Assembly (NCBI RefSeq): GCF_047250365.1
Contig: NZ_JBLBVL010000015.1
Span: 22,917 to 86,916 of the forward strand
Reading direction: 5' to 3'
Origin: Thaumasiovibrio sp047250365
GTDB lineage: Bacteria; Pseudomonadota; Gammaproteobacteria; Enterobacterales; Vibrionaceae
Length of the DNA stretch: 64,000 nt
The position numbers were made by a program, and so were the translations under genes. Positions 9,228 through 18,947 of the stretch are shown piece after piece (position 1 is the stretch's first letter; each line of letters begins with the position of its first letter). The notes beneath the pieces were generated by a model, which was not told the origin of the DNA, did no database searches, and saw only the letters and a program-made list of their open reading frames with translations.

Positions 9228-10136
9228 CTATGTGGCCCAAATTCGCGGAGCGTCTACGTGATCCTTCCCCAAATATTGGCGGGATAGTTGCCAAATTTGA
9301 CTAAAAGCCTGCAGAATATCCTCACTCCAGTCGCCTAACGCTCTGACAACCATCAAACCTTCTATTTGAGTCACCCCAATCAACAACGGTAACTTATCTG
9401 AATGAGACCGTTTGGCTGTCGTTATTGACATCAGCAATTCTTGCACCAACTTTAAAAGCTCATCATCTTGCGCAGTGAAATAGAAAGTCCCCATCATGGA
9501 CCTTCCAAGTAAGCCATTGTTTATAAACAACTTATCTTCACCGTGAAAGTTAACGCCTTCAGTAACAACTCGTTGCCCATCGATGTAAATCTCTGTTTTA
9601 CCGACTAAATGCCCATGCACAAAGCCCTCATTTTGTGCAGGAAGACCAAAACAGTGCATCTCCCAGCCCCAAAATAATGCATCAGAATCTAGATAGATCT
9701 GTGTGTTTAATTGCGAGTAAGCATCGGGAAAAAAGATATTTTCTTGAGGTAACCAGGCGAGGCTCGCTCCTTTTTTTATGTACAGTGTTTGCGTCTGTTT
9801 TGCATAGCGATTCTCTGAGCGATAAAACTTCGTTGCACCAGGTGTTGTGAGCAGAACATCCGAGTCTTCCCCGGCAGAAACCGTGATAGCTAAACTGTCT
9901 CCTCCTACCACTCCACCCGGGGGGTGTAGGATATAAACATGGCAACTTTGACCATCAGGATAAAGAGGGCGTTGTATTGCTAATGGGCCAGATTGGGAAC
10001 GAGACTTTAATACCGTTTTATCACCTCGTTGTGTAAAACCTAGATTCAAGCTCGCTTTCCAACCATGTTGAATATCTTGCGCGATTCCATCAGCAACGGG
10101 CGTTACCGCCCCCTTTTTCATGTTCACTGGCATCAT
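9228..10136 (-). CDS. ureD: Urease accessory protein UreD
   Basis: Scaffold that binds apo-urease and conducts nickel from UreG/UreF, 302 aa. Recognisable parts are GWKASLNLGFTQRGDKTVL near the N-terminus, SGPLAIQRPLYPDG, the HPPGGVVGGDSL motif and WLPQENIFF. The start codon overlaps the stop of urtE in an ATGA arrangement, which physically joins the urea-uptake genes to the urease genes in one transcription unit. Confidence 0.95.
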   Translation of the reverse strand: MMPVNMKKGAVTPVADGIAQDIQHGWKASLNLGFTQRGDKTVLKSRSQSGPLAIQRPLYPDGQSCHVYILHPPGGVVGGDSLAITVSAGEDSDVLLTTPGATKFYRSENRYAKQTQTLYIKKGASLAWLPQENIFFPDAYSQLNTQIYLDSDALFWGWEMHCFGLPAQNEGFVHGHLVGKTEIYIDGQRVVTEGVNFHGEDKLFINNGLLGRSMMGTFYFTAQDDELLKLVQELLMSITTAKRSHSDKLPLLIGVTQIEGLMVVRALGDWSEDILQAFSQIWQLSRQYLGKDHVDAPRIWAT

Positions 10137-10828
10137 ACGGTAAGGTACTCTCGGATTAGATTATCATCTAGTTCATCCATCTCACCCGAAGCAACTTGAC
10201 GGCCTCGATCTAAGATACAAAAGCGATCACCCACTTTACGAGCAAAAGGTAACTTCTGCTCAACCAGTAAAACAGTTAGTCCGAATTTTTCATTTAACAT
10301 ACGGATAATGTCACCGATCTCTTGCACTATATTGGGTTGAATCCCTTCTGTTGGTTCATCAAGAATAAGCAATGTCGGATCAACAACCAATGCTCGTCCT
10401 ATCGCTAACTGCTGTTGCTGTCCACCGGATAAATCGCCACCGCGACGATTTAACATATCTTTTAGCACTGGGAAGATTTCAAAAATGAATTCAGGGATCT
10501 GTCGATCCCCCTTTTTCCTAATCGGCAGACCAACCTCTAGGTTCTCTTTAACGGTTAAAAGTGGAAATATCTGCCGCCCTTGGGGAACGTAACCAATACC
10601 ATGACGGGGACGATCTTCTGCATCCTGATGCAATATCGACTCACCATTAAGCGTAATATCACCACTTTCCACCTCAACTAACCCCATAATTGACTGCAAT
10701 AGTGTTGTTTTACCAACCCCATTTCGTCCCATTAGCACAGTACACTTCCCCTTGGGGATATCCATATCAAGATCCCAGAGGGTATGGCTCTCACCGTAGT
10801 ATTGGTTAACGGATTTGATCTCCAACAT
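10133..10828 (-). CDS. urtE: Urea ABC transporter ATPase UrtE
   Basis: Second ATPase of the high-affinity urea importer (LivF-like), 231 aa. Walker A GRNGVGKTT, the signature LSGGQQQQLAIGRAL and Walker B LLILDEPTEGIQP are intact; the EGIQPNIV segment is typical of UrtE. I start at 10828, where TTGGAGAA precedes the ATG and the start lies just after the urtD stop; longer upstream frames run into urtD. It overlaps ureD by 4 bp. Confidence 0.94.
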   Translation of the reverse strand: MLEIKSVNQYYGESHTLWDLDMDIPKGKCTVLMGRNGVGKTTLLQSIMGLVEVESGDITLNGESILHQDAEDRPRHGIGYVPQGRQIFPLLTVKENLEVGLPIRKKGDRQIPEFIFEIFPVLKDMLNRRGGDLSGGQQQQLAIGRALVVDPTLLILDEPTEGIQPNIVQEIGDIIRMLNEKFGLTVLLVEQKLPFARKVGDRFCILDRGRQVASGEMDELDDNLIREYLTV

Positions 10829-10829
10829 A

Positions 10830-11681
10830 TTATTCTCCAAGATAAACTTGTTTAACTTCAGGATCAGCCTGCACCTGGTCCATAGAGCCTTCAGCCAATA
10901 CATGACCTTGGTGCAATACCGTCACGTGGCTAGCAATAGAGCGTACGAAGTCCATATCATGCTCAACAACCACAACCGAGTGTTTTCCTGCTAATGAGTT
11001 AAGTAGCTCAGAGGTGCGATCCATCTCTTGGTGCGTCATACCTGCCACCGGTTCATCAACCAGTAATAGACGGGGCTTTTGCATCAACAACATGCCGATT
11101 TCCAGCCACTGCTTTTGACCATGAGATAAATTTCCAGCAAGGTTTACGGCTTCATCTTGTAAGTTAGTAAGCGATAAAATCGACTCCAAATTGTCTTTTT
11201 GCTCACCCGACATTCTCGCCGTAAATGTTCCCCATACCGAGCGGACACCAGACATCGCTAACTCAAGATTTTGCCAAACGGTTAAGCACTCAATTACTGT
11301 TGGTTTTTGAAATTTTCTTCCAATACCCGCATTAGCGACCTCTGCTTCATTCATTTTCAATAAATTGATATTGGAACCTAACCAAACACTGCCTGTGTCT
11401 GGTTTAGTTTTACCGGTCACAATATCCATCATGGTGGTTTTCCCTGCACCATTTGGCCCGATAATGCAGCGTAGTTCACCTTCTCGAATATAAAGATTGA
11501 GGTCGTTAATCGCTTTAAATCCATCGAAGCTTTTATTGACACCTTCAATATAAAGAAGAATGTCGTGACGCGTATCGATCGCTGGGTGCTCATCAGGAAC
11601 TAAAAACGGGAAAACTTGATTTCTTTGCGTCAACGACTTAACGTTATCAGTGAAACGATGCGCATTATTTAATACGGTCAT
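10830..11681 (-). CDS. urtD: Urea ABC transporter ATPase UrtD
   Basis: First ATPase of the urea importer (LivG-like), 283 aa. It carries Walker A GPNGAGKTT, signature LSHGQKQWLEIGMLL, Walker B LLLVDEPVAGMT and the switch histidine VVVVEHDMDFVR. An extra N-terminal lead of about 40 residues precedes the ABC core, a little longer than LivG but common in UrtD. The start overlaps the urtC stop (ATGA). Confidence 0.94.
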   Translation of the reverse strand: MTVLNNAHRFTDNVKSLTQRNQVFPFLVPDEHPAIDTRHDILLYIEGVNKSFDGFKAINDLNLYIREGELRCIIGPNGAGKTTMMDIVTGKTKPDTGSVWLGSNINLLKMNEAEVANAGIGRKFQKPTVIECLTVWQNLELAMSGVRSVWGTFTARMSGEQKDNLESILSLTNLQDEAVNLAGNLSHGQKQWLEIGMLLMQKPRLLLVDEPVAGMTHQEMDRTSELLNSLAGKHSVVVVEHDMDFVRSIASHVTVLHQGHVLAEGSMDQVQADPEVKQVYLGE

Positions 11682-12838
11682 ACGGTTACCTCTTGCGTCT
11701 CTTTCTCTTCAACCAGGGCTTCTTTTGGCGAGTGCTGTCTAATACGGGCGTACTGCTGGCGAACGAAGCCAATCACCCCCTGTGGTAAGTACATGGTAGA
11801 GAGTACGAATAAGCCACCTAATGCGAATAGCCAAACTTCAGGGAATTCAACGGTAAACCAACTCTTCGCATAGTTGATGATCAGAGCACCGACAATCGCA
11901 CCAAATAACGTTGCGCGGCCTCCTAACGCAACCCAAACAACAATTTCGATAGATACCAATGGAGCAAACTCACCTGGGTTAATAATGCCCACTTGCGGTA
12001 CATATAATGCCCCTGCGATACCAGCAATGACGGCGGATAAAACAAAAACCCAAAGTTTAATCCCATCGACGTTATATCCCATGAAACGGGTGCGTGACTC
12101 AGTATCTCTAATCGCTAACGCAACACGTCCTAAACGGCTTGTCACCACCATACGGCATACAATATAGCTTCCTATCAGCGCGATACCTGTTGTAATGAAT
12201 AGCGCCACTTTCATTGCATCATTTTGTAAACTAAAGCCAACGATATCTTTAAAATCCGTCAAGCCATTGTTACCGCCAAAGCCCATCTCATTTCGGAAAA
12301 AGGCCAGCATCAATGCATAGGTTAACGCTTGAGTAATAATAGAGAGATAAACACCGGAAACTCGCGAACGGAAGGCTAGATAACCAAACACAAAAGCTAA
12401 GACTCCGGGAGCAACCACCGCCATTAAACAGGCAAACCAGAATTGATCAAACCCATGCCAAAACCAAGGTAACTCGCTCCAATTTAAAAACACCATAAAG
12501 TCCGGCAAGATCGGGTCAGCATAGACCCCTCTTGTACCAATTTGACGCATTAAGTACATTCCCATGGCATAACCGCCAATGGCAAAGAACGCACCATGTC
12601 CAAGACTCAAAAGGCCTAAATAACCCCAAACCAAATCGAGAGCCAAAGCAAGCATGGCGTAACACAAATACTTACCCATTAATGAGATGGTAAACGTCTC
12701 GACATGCAAAAAATGACCGCTCGGTAAAAGCGCATTCGCAAGAGGAATGAGAATAACTGCCGCAAGAACGGCAAAGATAGTTATCTGACCACCTCTATCG
12801 CCTTTCAAAGCAGAAAGCACAAACGATTTTGTCTGCAT
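11678..12838 (-). CDS. urtC: Urea ABC transporter permease UrtC
   Basis: Second membrane subunit (LivM-like), 386 aa, about ten transmembrane segments. GLLSLGHGAFFAIGGYAMGMYL and the FxGYNVDGIKLWVFVLSAVIAGIAGAL region are hallmark features of branched-chain amino-acid/urea permeases. I place the start at 12838, which follows the urtB stop, instead of an upstream in-frame start that would overlap urtB. It ends in an ATGA overlap with urtD. Confidence 0.93.
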   Translation of the reverse strand: MQTKSFVLSALKGDRGGQITIFAVLAAVILIPLANALLPSGHFLHVETFTISLMGKYLCYAMLALALDLVWGYLGLLSLGHGAFFAIGGYAMGMYLMRQIGTRGVYADPILPDFMVFLNWSELPWFWHGFDQFWFACLMAVVAPGVLAFVFGYLAFRSRVSGVYLSIITQALTYALMLAFFRNEMGFGGNNGLTDFKDIVGFSLQNDAMKVALFITTGIALIGSYIVCRMVVTSRLGRVALAIRDTESRTRFMGYNVDGIKLWVFVLSAVIAGIAGALYVPQVGIINPGEFAPLVSIEIVVWVALGGRATLFGAIVGALIINYAKSWFTVEFPEVWLFALGGLFVLSTMYLPQGVIGFVRQQYARIRQHSPKEALVEEKETQEVTV

Positions 12839-12848
12839 ATTGTTTTCC

Positions 12849-14477
12849 TTAACCTTCAGCAGCTCGACCACGTTGTGGGAAAAGTCCACGCGGTCGTTTT
12901 TGAATAAATAGAATGATAAATACCAGAACTAAAATCTTGGCAAGCACAGCGCCCGCCCATGGCTCTAAGAATTTATTAAATAAGCCTAAACTCATCCCTG
13001 CGACAAAAGTTCCCCATAAATTGCCGACACCACCAAACACCACCACCATAAAGGAGTCAATGATGTACGCTTGTCCCATATTAGGGCCTACGTTGGTTAA
13101 CTGAGAAAGCGCGACACCGGCAATACCAGCAACACCAGAGCCAAGCCCAAACGTCATCGCATCAACACGCTCTGAACGGATTCCCATCGCCCTTGCCATT
13201 GATCTATTTTGAGAAACAGCGCGCACTTGAAGTCCTATTGGAGTCTTACTCAACACCATTAAGAGACCAATAAAGACCAATACGCAGAAAAGGAGAATAT
13301 ATAAGCGGCTATACGTTAGAGACAACATTGGGTTGATTTCCAGCGCTCCAGATAACCAACTGGGTGTACTGACTGAACGGTTTAAAGGGCTAAAAATTGA
13401 TCGAACCGCTTGTTGTAAAATAAGGCTAATACCAAACGTTGCCAGTAACGTTTCCAATGGTCGACCATAGAGGTGACGAATAACGCTACGCTCAATAGCA
13501 ACACCTACCAATCCTGCAACAACAAATGCCATCGGTATTGAGAGTAAAAGAGAAAGACCGATATGGTTTGGCATCAACTGTTGCATAACATACGTCGTAT
13601 AAGCGCCAATCATAATGAGCTCCCCATGAGCCATATTGATAACGCCCATCACCCCAAACGTGATGGCTAGACCAATGCCCGCCAAGACTAAAACAGAGCC
13701 GAGGCTTAATCCAAAAAAGAGGGTTTCAATACTTGAATAGAAGGTTTGACTCTGCTGATAACTATCTAGTGAGCGTTCTGCTGCAGCAATAATCGCAGGG
13801 TCTTTCTCATTGGAAAGAAGGTTATTTAGAGTTTTCAATACTGTCGATTGCTTATACTCACCGAGAGCTTGGACGGCAGTAATACGCGCTTGAGAAGATG
13901 CATCGGTATCTAGCGCAACACCAGCAGCAAGGGTTAACTCAATGAGAGCATAAATGTCACTCTCTTTTTCAACTTCTTTCTGAGCTTCCAAAGCAGTCAG
14001 CAACTCAGGATCGCTTGTCCCTAACAGCGTTTGAATGGCGTCATATCGCGTAGCCTTATCCTTACTTGTTATACCTAGGGTTGCAATCTCGTTACGAATA
14101 ACTCGACGTAGATTGTTATTCACACGTACTTTTTTAAACGACTTAATATTATTGATTAGAAGCGTTTCACCACTCCATGCCGATAGTGCTTCCTTATCTG
14201 TTTTATTATTTTCAATAACAAAAAGTTCGCTGTGCTGCTTACTCGAATTATCACTCAAATAATAGAGCGAACCATTAAGCCATGCTGATAAAAGCGGCTC
14301 GACTCTCTCACTCTCAGAGTCATGTACCAACCAGTCAATAGCTTCTAATTTTAACGGTGTTTTTTTACCGAGTAACGCGTCGGTAAAACTAGATTCATTA
14401 TTGATACTTGCCCAGGCAAAATTGATACAGGCGCAGAATAAAGCAACTGCGCTCAACATTTTAAAAATGACCTTCAT
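12849..14477 (-). CDS. urtB: Urea ABC transporter permease UrtB with N-terminal extension
   Basis: First membrane subunit (LivH-like), 542 aa. A signal peptide (ending near AWA) leads a periplasmic-type helical-repeat region of about 220 residues, with ALLGKKTPLKLEAIDWL and EALEAQ-type repeats, before the permease core that starts near ETLFFGLSLGSVLVLAGIG. The GVINMAHGELIMIGAYTTY motif marks LivH/UrtB permeases. The long exported extension is usual in proteobacterial UrtB and absent from LivH, which supports the urea assignment. Confidence 0.93.
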   Translation of the reverse strand: MKVIFKMLSAVALFCACINFAWASINNESSFTDALLGKKTPLKLEAIDWLVHDSESERVEPLLSAWLNGSLYYLSDNSSKQHSELFVIENNKTDKEALSAWSGETLLINNIKSFKKVRVNNNLRRVIRNEIATLGITSKDKATRYDAIQTLLGTSDPELLTALEAQKEVEKESDIYALIELTLAAGVALDTDASSQARITAVQALGEYKQSTVLKTLNNLLSNEKDPAIIAAAERSLDSYQQSQTFYSSIETLFFGLSLGSVLVLAGIGLAITFGVMGVINMAHGELIMIGAYTTYVMQQLMPNHIGLSLLLSIPMAFVVAGLVGVAIERSVIRHLYGRPLETLLATFGISLILQQAVRSIFSPLNRSVSTPSWLSGALEINPMLSLTYSRLYILLFCVLVFIGLLMVLSKTPIGLQVRAVSQNRSMARAMGIRSERVDAMTFGLGSGVAGIAGVALSQLTNVGPNMGQAYIIDSFMVVVFGGVGNLWGTFVAGMSLGLFNKFLEPWAGAVLAKILVLVFIILFIQKRPRGLFPQRGRAAEG

Positions 14478-14621
14478 AACTAGCGTCCTTATACGCCCGA
14501 AACAAATTCTTCTCTAATTGGAAGATCGCTTTGATTGTTCAGGTACTTATAAATAGGTCGCTGCAATAGAAAAACTCTGACCTCTAATGCAGCAAACCTG
14601 TTGCAGAAAACAGATGGCTAA

Positions 14622-15905
14622 CTATTTAGCGCCAGCACACTTGTTGGTTTCTACGTTAAACGCACCACATGAAAATGGTTTAGACCAGCTTGAGAAAATT
14701 TTTGCAGATTCAGGAAGGAAATCTGACCACGCATCACCAGCAACTAACCCCGTTGTTTCCCATACGGTTTCAAACTGACCATCGTCTTGAATCTCACCAA
14801 TTAACACTGGTTTTGTAATATGGTGGTTAGCAAGCATTGTTGAATAACCACCAGTCAAGTTAGGAACAGATACGCCAATCAGTGCATCTTGCACGGCTTC
14901 AGCTTCTGTTGTGCCTGCATTGGTTACCGCTTGCGCCCACATATTAAAACCGATGTAATGCGCTTCCATTGGATCGTTTGTCACACGATCTTCGTTTTTG
15001 ATGAACGCATGCCATTTTTCGACAAACTCGGCATTTTCATCGGTATCAACACTCATGAAGTAGTTCCATGCCGCAAGGTGGCCAACCAATGGCTCGGTGT
15101 CCATGCCTGACAGCTCTTCCTCACCAACAGAGAACGCAATCACAGGAATATCTTCCGACGACATGCCCTGCGCGCCAAGCTCTTTATAAAATGGGACGTT
15201 AGCATCACCATTGATGGTTGAAACAACAGCAGTTGCTTTACCTTCTGAACCAAAGCGCTTAATGTCAGAAACAATAGATTGCCAATCAGAATGACCAAAA
15301 GGGGTGTAATTAATCATGATGTCTTCTTCTGCAACACCATGGGATGCTAAATATGACTCTAAAATTTTGTTCGTCGTACGTGGATAAACGTAGTCAGTAC
15401 CAGCAAGTACCCAACGCTCAATCTCTAGCTCCTCCATCAAATAGTCAATCGCAGGAATCGCTTGTTGGTTAGGCGCAGCCCCCGTATAGAATACATTCTT
15501 CGACGACTCTTCACCTTCATATTGCACTGGGTAGAAGAGAATACTGTTTAGCTCTTCCACAACAGGTAACATTGATTTTCTTGAAACCGATGTCCAACCA
15601 CCAAAAAGAACATCGACATTCTCTTTTTCAATCAACTCACGTGTTTTTTCCGCAAATAAAGGCCAGTTTGATGCAGGGTCAACAACCACTGCCTCTAGCT
15701 TCTTGCCAAGTAACCCTCCCTTTTTATTTTGCTCTTCAACTAACATCTGCACGGTATCTTTCAGTGTTGTTTCACTAATCGCCATCGTCCCTGATAGTGA
15801 ATGAACCACACCGACTTTTATCGTATCTTGCGCTGCAACCATTCCTGAGGTGAATGCAAGAGATGCACACAGTGCCGTTAGTTTGAGGTTGAACTTCATG
15901 TTCAT
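14622..15905 (-). CDS. urtA: Urea ABC transporter substrate-binding protein UrtA
   Basis: Periplasmic urea-binding protein, 427 aa. A Sec signal peptide ends at VAAQ, then the mature protein begins DTIKVGVVHSLSGTMAISE, diagnostic for UrtA. The start at 15905 has AGGAG seven bases upstream; an upstream in-frame start lacks such a site. It is the first gene of the urt-ure unit. A 144-bp gap with a weak GCAACAGGTTTGCTGC hairpin separates it from urtB and may reduce transcription beyond this abundant binding protein. Confidence 0.95.
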   Translation of the reverse strand: MNMKFNLKLTALCASLAFTSGMVAAQDTIKVGVVHSLSGTMAISETTLKDTVQMLVEEQNKKGGLLGKKLEAVVVDPASNWPLFAEKTRELIEKENVDVLFGGWTSVSRKSMLPVVEELNSILFYPVQYEGEESSKNVFYTGAAPNQQAIPAIDYLMEELEIERWVLAGTDYVYPRTTNKILESYLASHGVAEEDIMINYTPFGHSDWQSIVSDIKRFGSEGKATAVVSTINGDANVPFYKELGAQGMSSEDIPVIAFSVGEEELSGMDTEPLVGHLAAWNYFMSVDTDENAEFVEKWHAFIKNEDRVTNDPMEAHYIGFNMWAQAVTNAGTTEAEAVQDALIGVSVPNLTGGYSTMLANHHITKPVLIGEIQDDGQFETVWETTGLVAGDAWSDFLPESAKIFSSWSKPFSCGAFNVETNKCAGAK

Positions 15906-16371
15906 GGTCTTACTCCTATATATTGAATGTTTATTCAACAGACTTAATTACAAGAATAGTGCCAAGAAGTACCGACAAAGATAAAACGACTTAAATGATT
16001 GATTTATATCGACATACTGTGCATTGCTTTTTTATGTTGATTATATTGCTCGCATGTAAATATGCATGAATTTGGTGCGCTGCCCCTGTGAGTGACCCAA
16101 AATAGGTAGCACTGCAACACGAATTGCACCAATTTTATCCTCTATGCACAATTTTAGCGTTGCTTCAAAAATTAATACGATTGAATAATCTTGATGAATT
16201 GATCCCAACAAACCGCTAGAAGCACCACCCTTGTTCAGCTGCTAACTGTAGTTGGTCAGGCCAACGCCAACCTCACTGTTTATTCAACGTACGGTGAAAA
16301 AGGGTTACTGTGCCATGATGGATAACACACTCACGGAAAAGCCAAATTATTCCTCTACCCTAAAACAGGAC
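15906..16371. other. Control region of the urea operon
   Basis: A 466-bp gene-free stretch between urtA and the downstream end of the next gene. The urtA-proximal part holds the sigma-54-like element described separately. Farther away are GGTGC (near 16075) and GCACC (near 16128) half-sites, reminiscent of NtrC boxes but in the wrong relative orientation for a classical site. No reading frame in the rest looks real. Confidence 0.5.
15949..15964 (-). promoter_or_regulatory. Candidate sigma-54 promoter of urtA
   Basis: Read on the minus strand, the sequence is TGGCACTATTCTTGTA. It matches the RpoN consensus TGGCAC-N5-TTGCA with GG and TG in the correct 12-base register; only the C of the -12 GC is changed to T. 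It ends 44 bp upstream of the urtA start. RpoN/NtrC control of urea uptake is a known theme in proteobacteria, so nitrogen-limitation induction is the likely logic. Not experimentally supported here. Confidence 0.6.
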
Positions 16372-17451
16372 TTACCTACCAACTTCGCGTGCATTGTGCC
16401 TATATTCATCTGAAATTCGCGGTTGCTCAATCGTTATTTTGACAATCGCATGATCAGTACTTGCACTATCTAATGCAAAGATAGGATTAATCAAGTGGCG
16501 GTCATAACACGAATATTGAGTGACCGTTGCAATACCTAATGGGCTTGCATGATCAAAAGCGGCATTGACTAAAATATAATCCAATACACTGCCTTTATTT
16601 GCATAGTAGTGTGTTGGTGGACGGACACATTGAGTATTTACATTAAGCTGGCGATAAAGATCCCAACTGTCGGTAAGTATGTCCGTTGAGTTAATACCAC
16701 GAAACGTACTGCAATCTAAAGGCTCATTAAAATCACCTAATACCACCATTGGATGAAACGGTTGAGTCAACGTGTTTGTATGCTCCACTTGACGATGCGC
16801 AATAAAATCCACCACGCAATTAGCTTCAGATCCTCGCTGAATAACAGATGCCCACTCCCCAAGGCGGACCTGATGTGCAAGTAGATCTTTTCCTGCAAAC
16901 TTTTCAGCCGGCTCCTTCTGCATAACTGAATTATGAGCGTTATTGTCAGTCAGTGGCGCAGCACGACGGGACTTAAAGTGAACAACAACAAAGGTAATCA
17001 TGCCGAAATCGGGATGCATAACCTCTGCAACCACTGGTGTCCGACTAAAAGAAAAATCGGCCGCTAGTCCCATTTGGGCAATTAACTCAGCAGAGACCAT
17101 TAATGGTTTTACCGATATGATTGGCAATCGACTCGCAATACCAACGACTGGACTGTCATAGATATAGCCATGCTGACAGCGAGGAGTATCAACAGCGACT
17201 AGCGTGTACCCATATGGTGCTAAACGTTCCGCAAGTGCATCAATACTAAATATTTCTTGAAATCCAATAACATCGGGTAGGCTATCTTCAACATAGGCGT
17301 CTACCCATGCGCACTTTTTCTGCCACTCCTCAGCAGAAAGGATATTATACAACTCATAAGCGGCATTTGGTGGTTCAATAAAATTAAGTAAATTCCATGT
17401 AGCAACCGATAATGTGGCACATTTTGAATCAGCAACGTTACTCTGCAACAT
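16372..17451 (-). CDS. Endonuclease/exonuclease/phosphatase-family protein
   Basis: Metal-dependent hydrolase of the EEP (DNase I/exonuclease III/sphingomyelinase) fold, 359 aa, no signal peptide. Motifs in order: ATWNLLNF, the metal-binding Glu in IGFQEIF, VVHFKSRR, LGDFNEP, LDYILVN and the catalytic STDHAI. The substrate cannot be told from the sequence; nucleic acid, phospholipid and inositol phosphate are all possible. It stands alone between the urt control region and a broken transporter gene. Confidence 0.8.
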   Translation of the reverse strand: MLQSNVADSKCATLSVATWNLLNFIEPPNAAYELYNILSAEEWQKKCAWVDAYVEDSLPDVIGFQEIFSIDALAERLAPYGYTLVAVDTPRCQHGYIYDSPVVGIASRLPIISVKPLMVSAELIAQMGLAADFSFSRTPVVAEVMHPDFGMITFVVVHFKSRRAAPLTDNNAHNSVMQKEPAEKFAGKDLLAHQVRLGEWASVIQRGSEANCVVDFIAHRQVEHTNTLTQPFHPMVVLGDFNEPLDCSTFRGINSTDILTDSWDLYRQLNVNTQCVRPPTHYYANKGSVLDYILVNAAFDHASPLGIATVTQYSCYDRHLINPIFALDSASTDHAIVKITIEQPRISDEYRHNAREVGR

Positions 17452-17679
17452 ACGGCTTCCCTACTATATCAAGGCTCTTATGACTATATCAGATAGTTCG
17501 CCTCTTTAAGCGCTCAATCACTCACCACTAGAGGCAACGCAAAGAAGGGGGACTATTCACGCTTGCTTACATAGTTATCTGTTGAAGGAACATATTCTTT
17601 TGAGTTGTCTGCCATCGACCATTAGAATACAGCGCTATTATGGCATTTCTGCCAAATATCTTTCGCTAAGGTTCCATCA

Positions 17680-18763
17680 ATGCCCAAAACGTTCCGTAAA
17701 CGCCCCATTCTTTTAGCTTGTCTCATTATTAGTATCGGTCAATTAAGTATGGGGTTGATTTTCCCTTCTCTACCTGGGATTGCGGGAGATTTTAACGTTA
17801 GCTTAGATGAGGCTCAGCTTCTCGTTGCGATTTGCGGGCTAGTGCTTGTTATTCTTTCTCGTGATAGTTTATACGGCATGGTCGCGGGACGTTTTATTCA
17901 AGGTTTGGGGACTGGCTGTTGTGCGGTGCTTGCCCGAGCATCAACACGAGACAGTTATTCCGGCGATCAGCTTCCTACCGCTCTCTCTTATGTCGCAATG
18001 GCCGCCTCTATCACCCCACTTTGTGCGCCAGTCATAGGCGAACTGATTAACCACCACTTTGGCTGGGCAATGGTGTTTGTCACATTATTAATGTTATCTC
18101 GTCGTCGCGTGGTTTGCTATCTCTGTGCTATTTAAAGAGACAATGACAACCCGCACCAAAGTGCCAAACGTAAGTAATATCCACCGACAATATCTCTCTT
18201 TGTTGAAGTCACGCTACTTTGTTAGCTTCGCAAGCATTAGTTGGCTCAACTTTAGCTTGGTGGTCACCATGATATCCATTATGCCATTTATTATGCAAAA
18301 TCAAATTGGCATGAGTTCTGATGAGTACGCACTCTGGGCTGTTATTCCGGCTTTAGGCATGCTAACTGGGACAACGCTAACAAACCGATTTCGCCCAGTT
18401 ATTGGCATCCGAAAAATGCTGCTCTGTACCCCTTTCCTGCACCTATGCGCTGCACTCTGGTTCATCATGGCACCAATGACACCATTAGCAATGATGGTTG
18501 GTCAATTCATGATGGTGATTGGTAACGGTATTGCATTACCCTGCTCTCAAGCAATGGTGATGCAACCCTTCAAGCGACAAGCCAGTGCAGCAGCCGCCCT
18601 CGCCGGTGGTGGACAGATGATCATCTCCTCTTTAGTGAGCATGGGATTGGTACAGATAGGCATTAATTTACCTTGGCATTTAGGTGTGGTTATTGGCGTT
18701 TTCGCTATCATCACATTAAGTAACATTATTCGTGGCTTCAACGCACCTAAACCTGCGGTATAG
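17680..18763 (+). pseudogene. Bcr/EmrD-type MFS efflux gene, frameshifted and internally deleted
   Basis: Remnant of a 12-helix drug efflux transporter. The N-terminal part (17680-18135) has LPGIAGDF and GRFIQGLGTGCCAVLARA, typical of the Bcr/CflA/EmrD family. It jumps from LLVAIC directly to GLVLVILSRDS, so about 30 residues covering helix 2 and the conserved loop motif A (G-x-x-D-R-x-GR) are missing without a change of frame. Near 18098-18105 a one-base indel shifts the frame; the rest (to 18763) continues in another frame as VLFKETMTTRTKV and helices 7-12. Two independent lesions argue for real decay over a sequencing error. Confidence 0.85.
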
Positions 18764-18947
18764 CACTATTTAACAAGAGCAACATCAGGCAAGTAAAGGG
18801 CTATAACAGCACGACAAACAGACCCAGCTCACATTAATAAAATTCGTTACATTATCGTGCAATGATTTTTTTGACCTATCTCGGAAATGCGTGGTAAAAC
18901 GTTTGCCATCTTCCTTCTTACGCATAGCAAAAGGTTTAGCGTTCAAT

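Noticed and set aside
16070..16135. NtrC binding site from GGTGC and GCACC half-sites
   Set aside because: The half-sites point away from each other and are over 50 bp apart, unlike the GCACC-N5-GGTGC consensus.
16110..16140. Second sigma-54 promoter (TTGGTGCAATTCGTGTTGCAG on the minus strand, split word)
   Set aside because: GG and GC are 15 bases apart, not 12.
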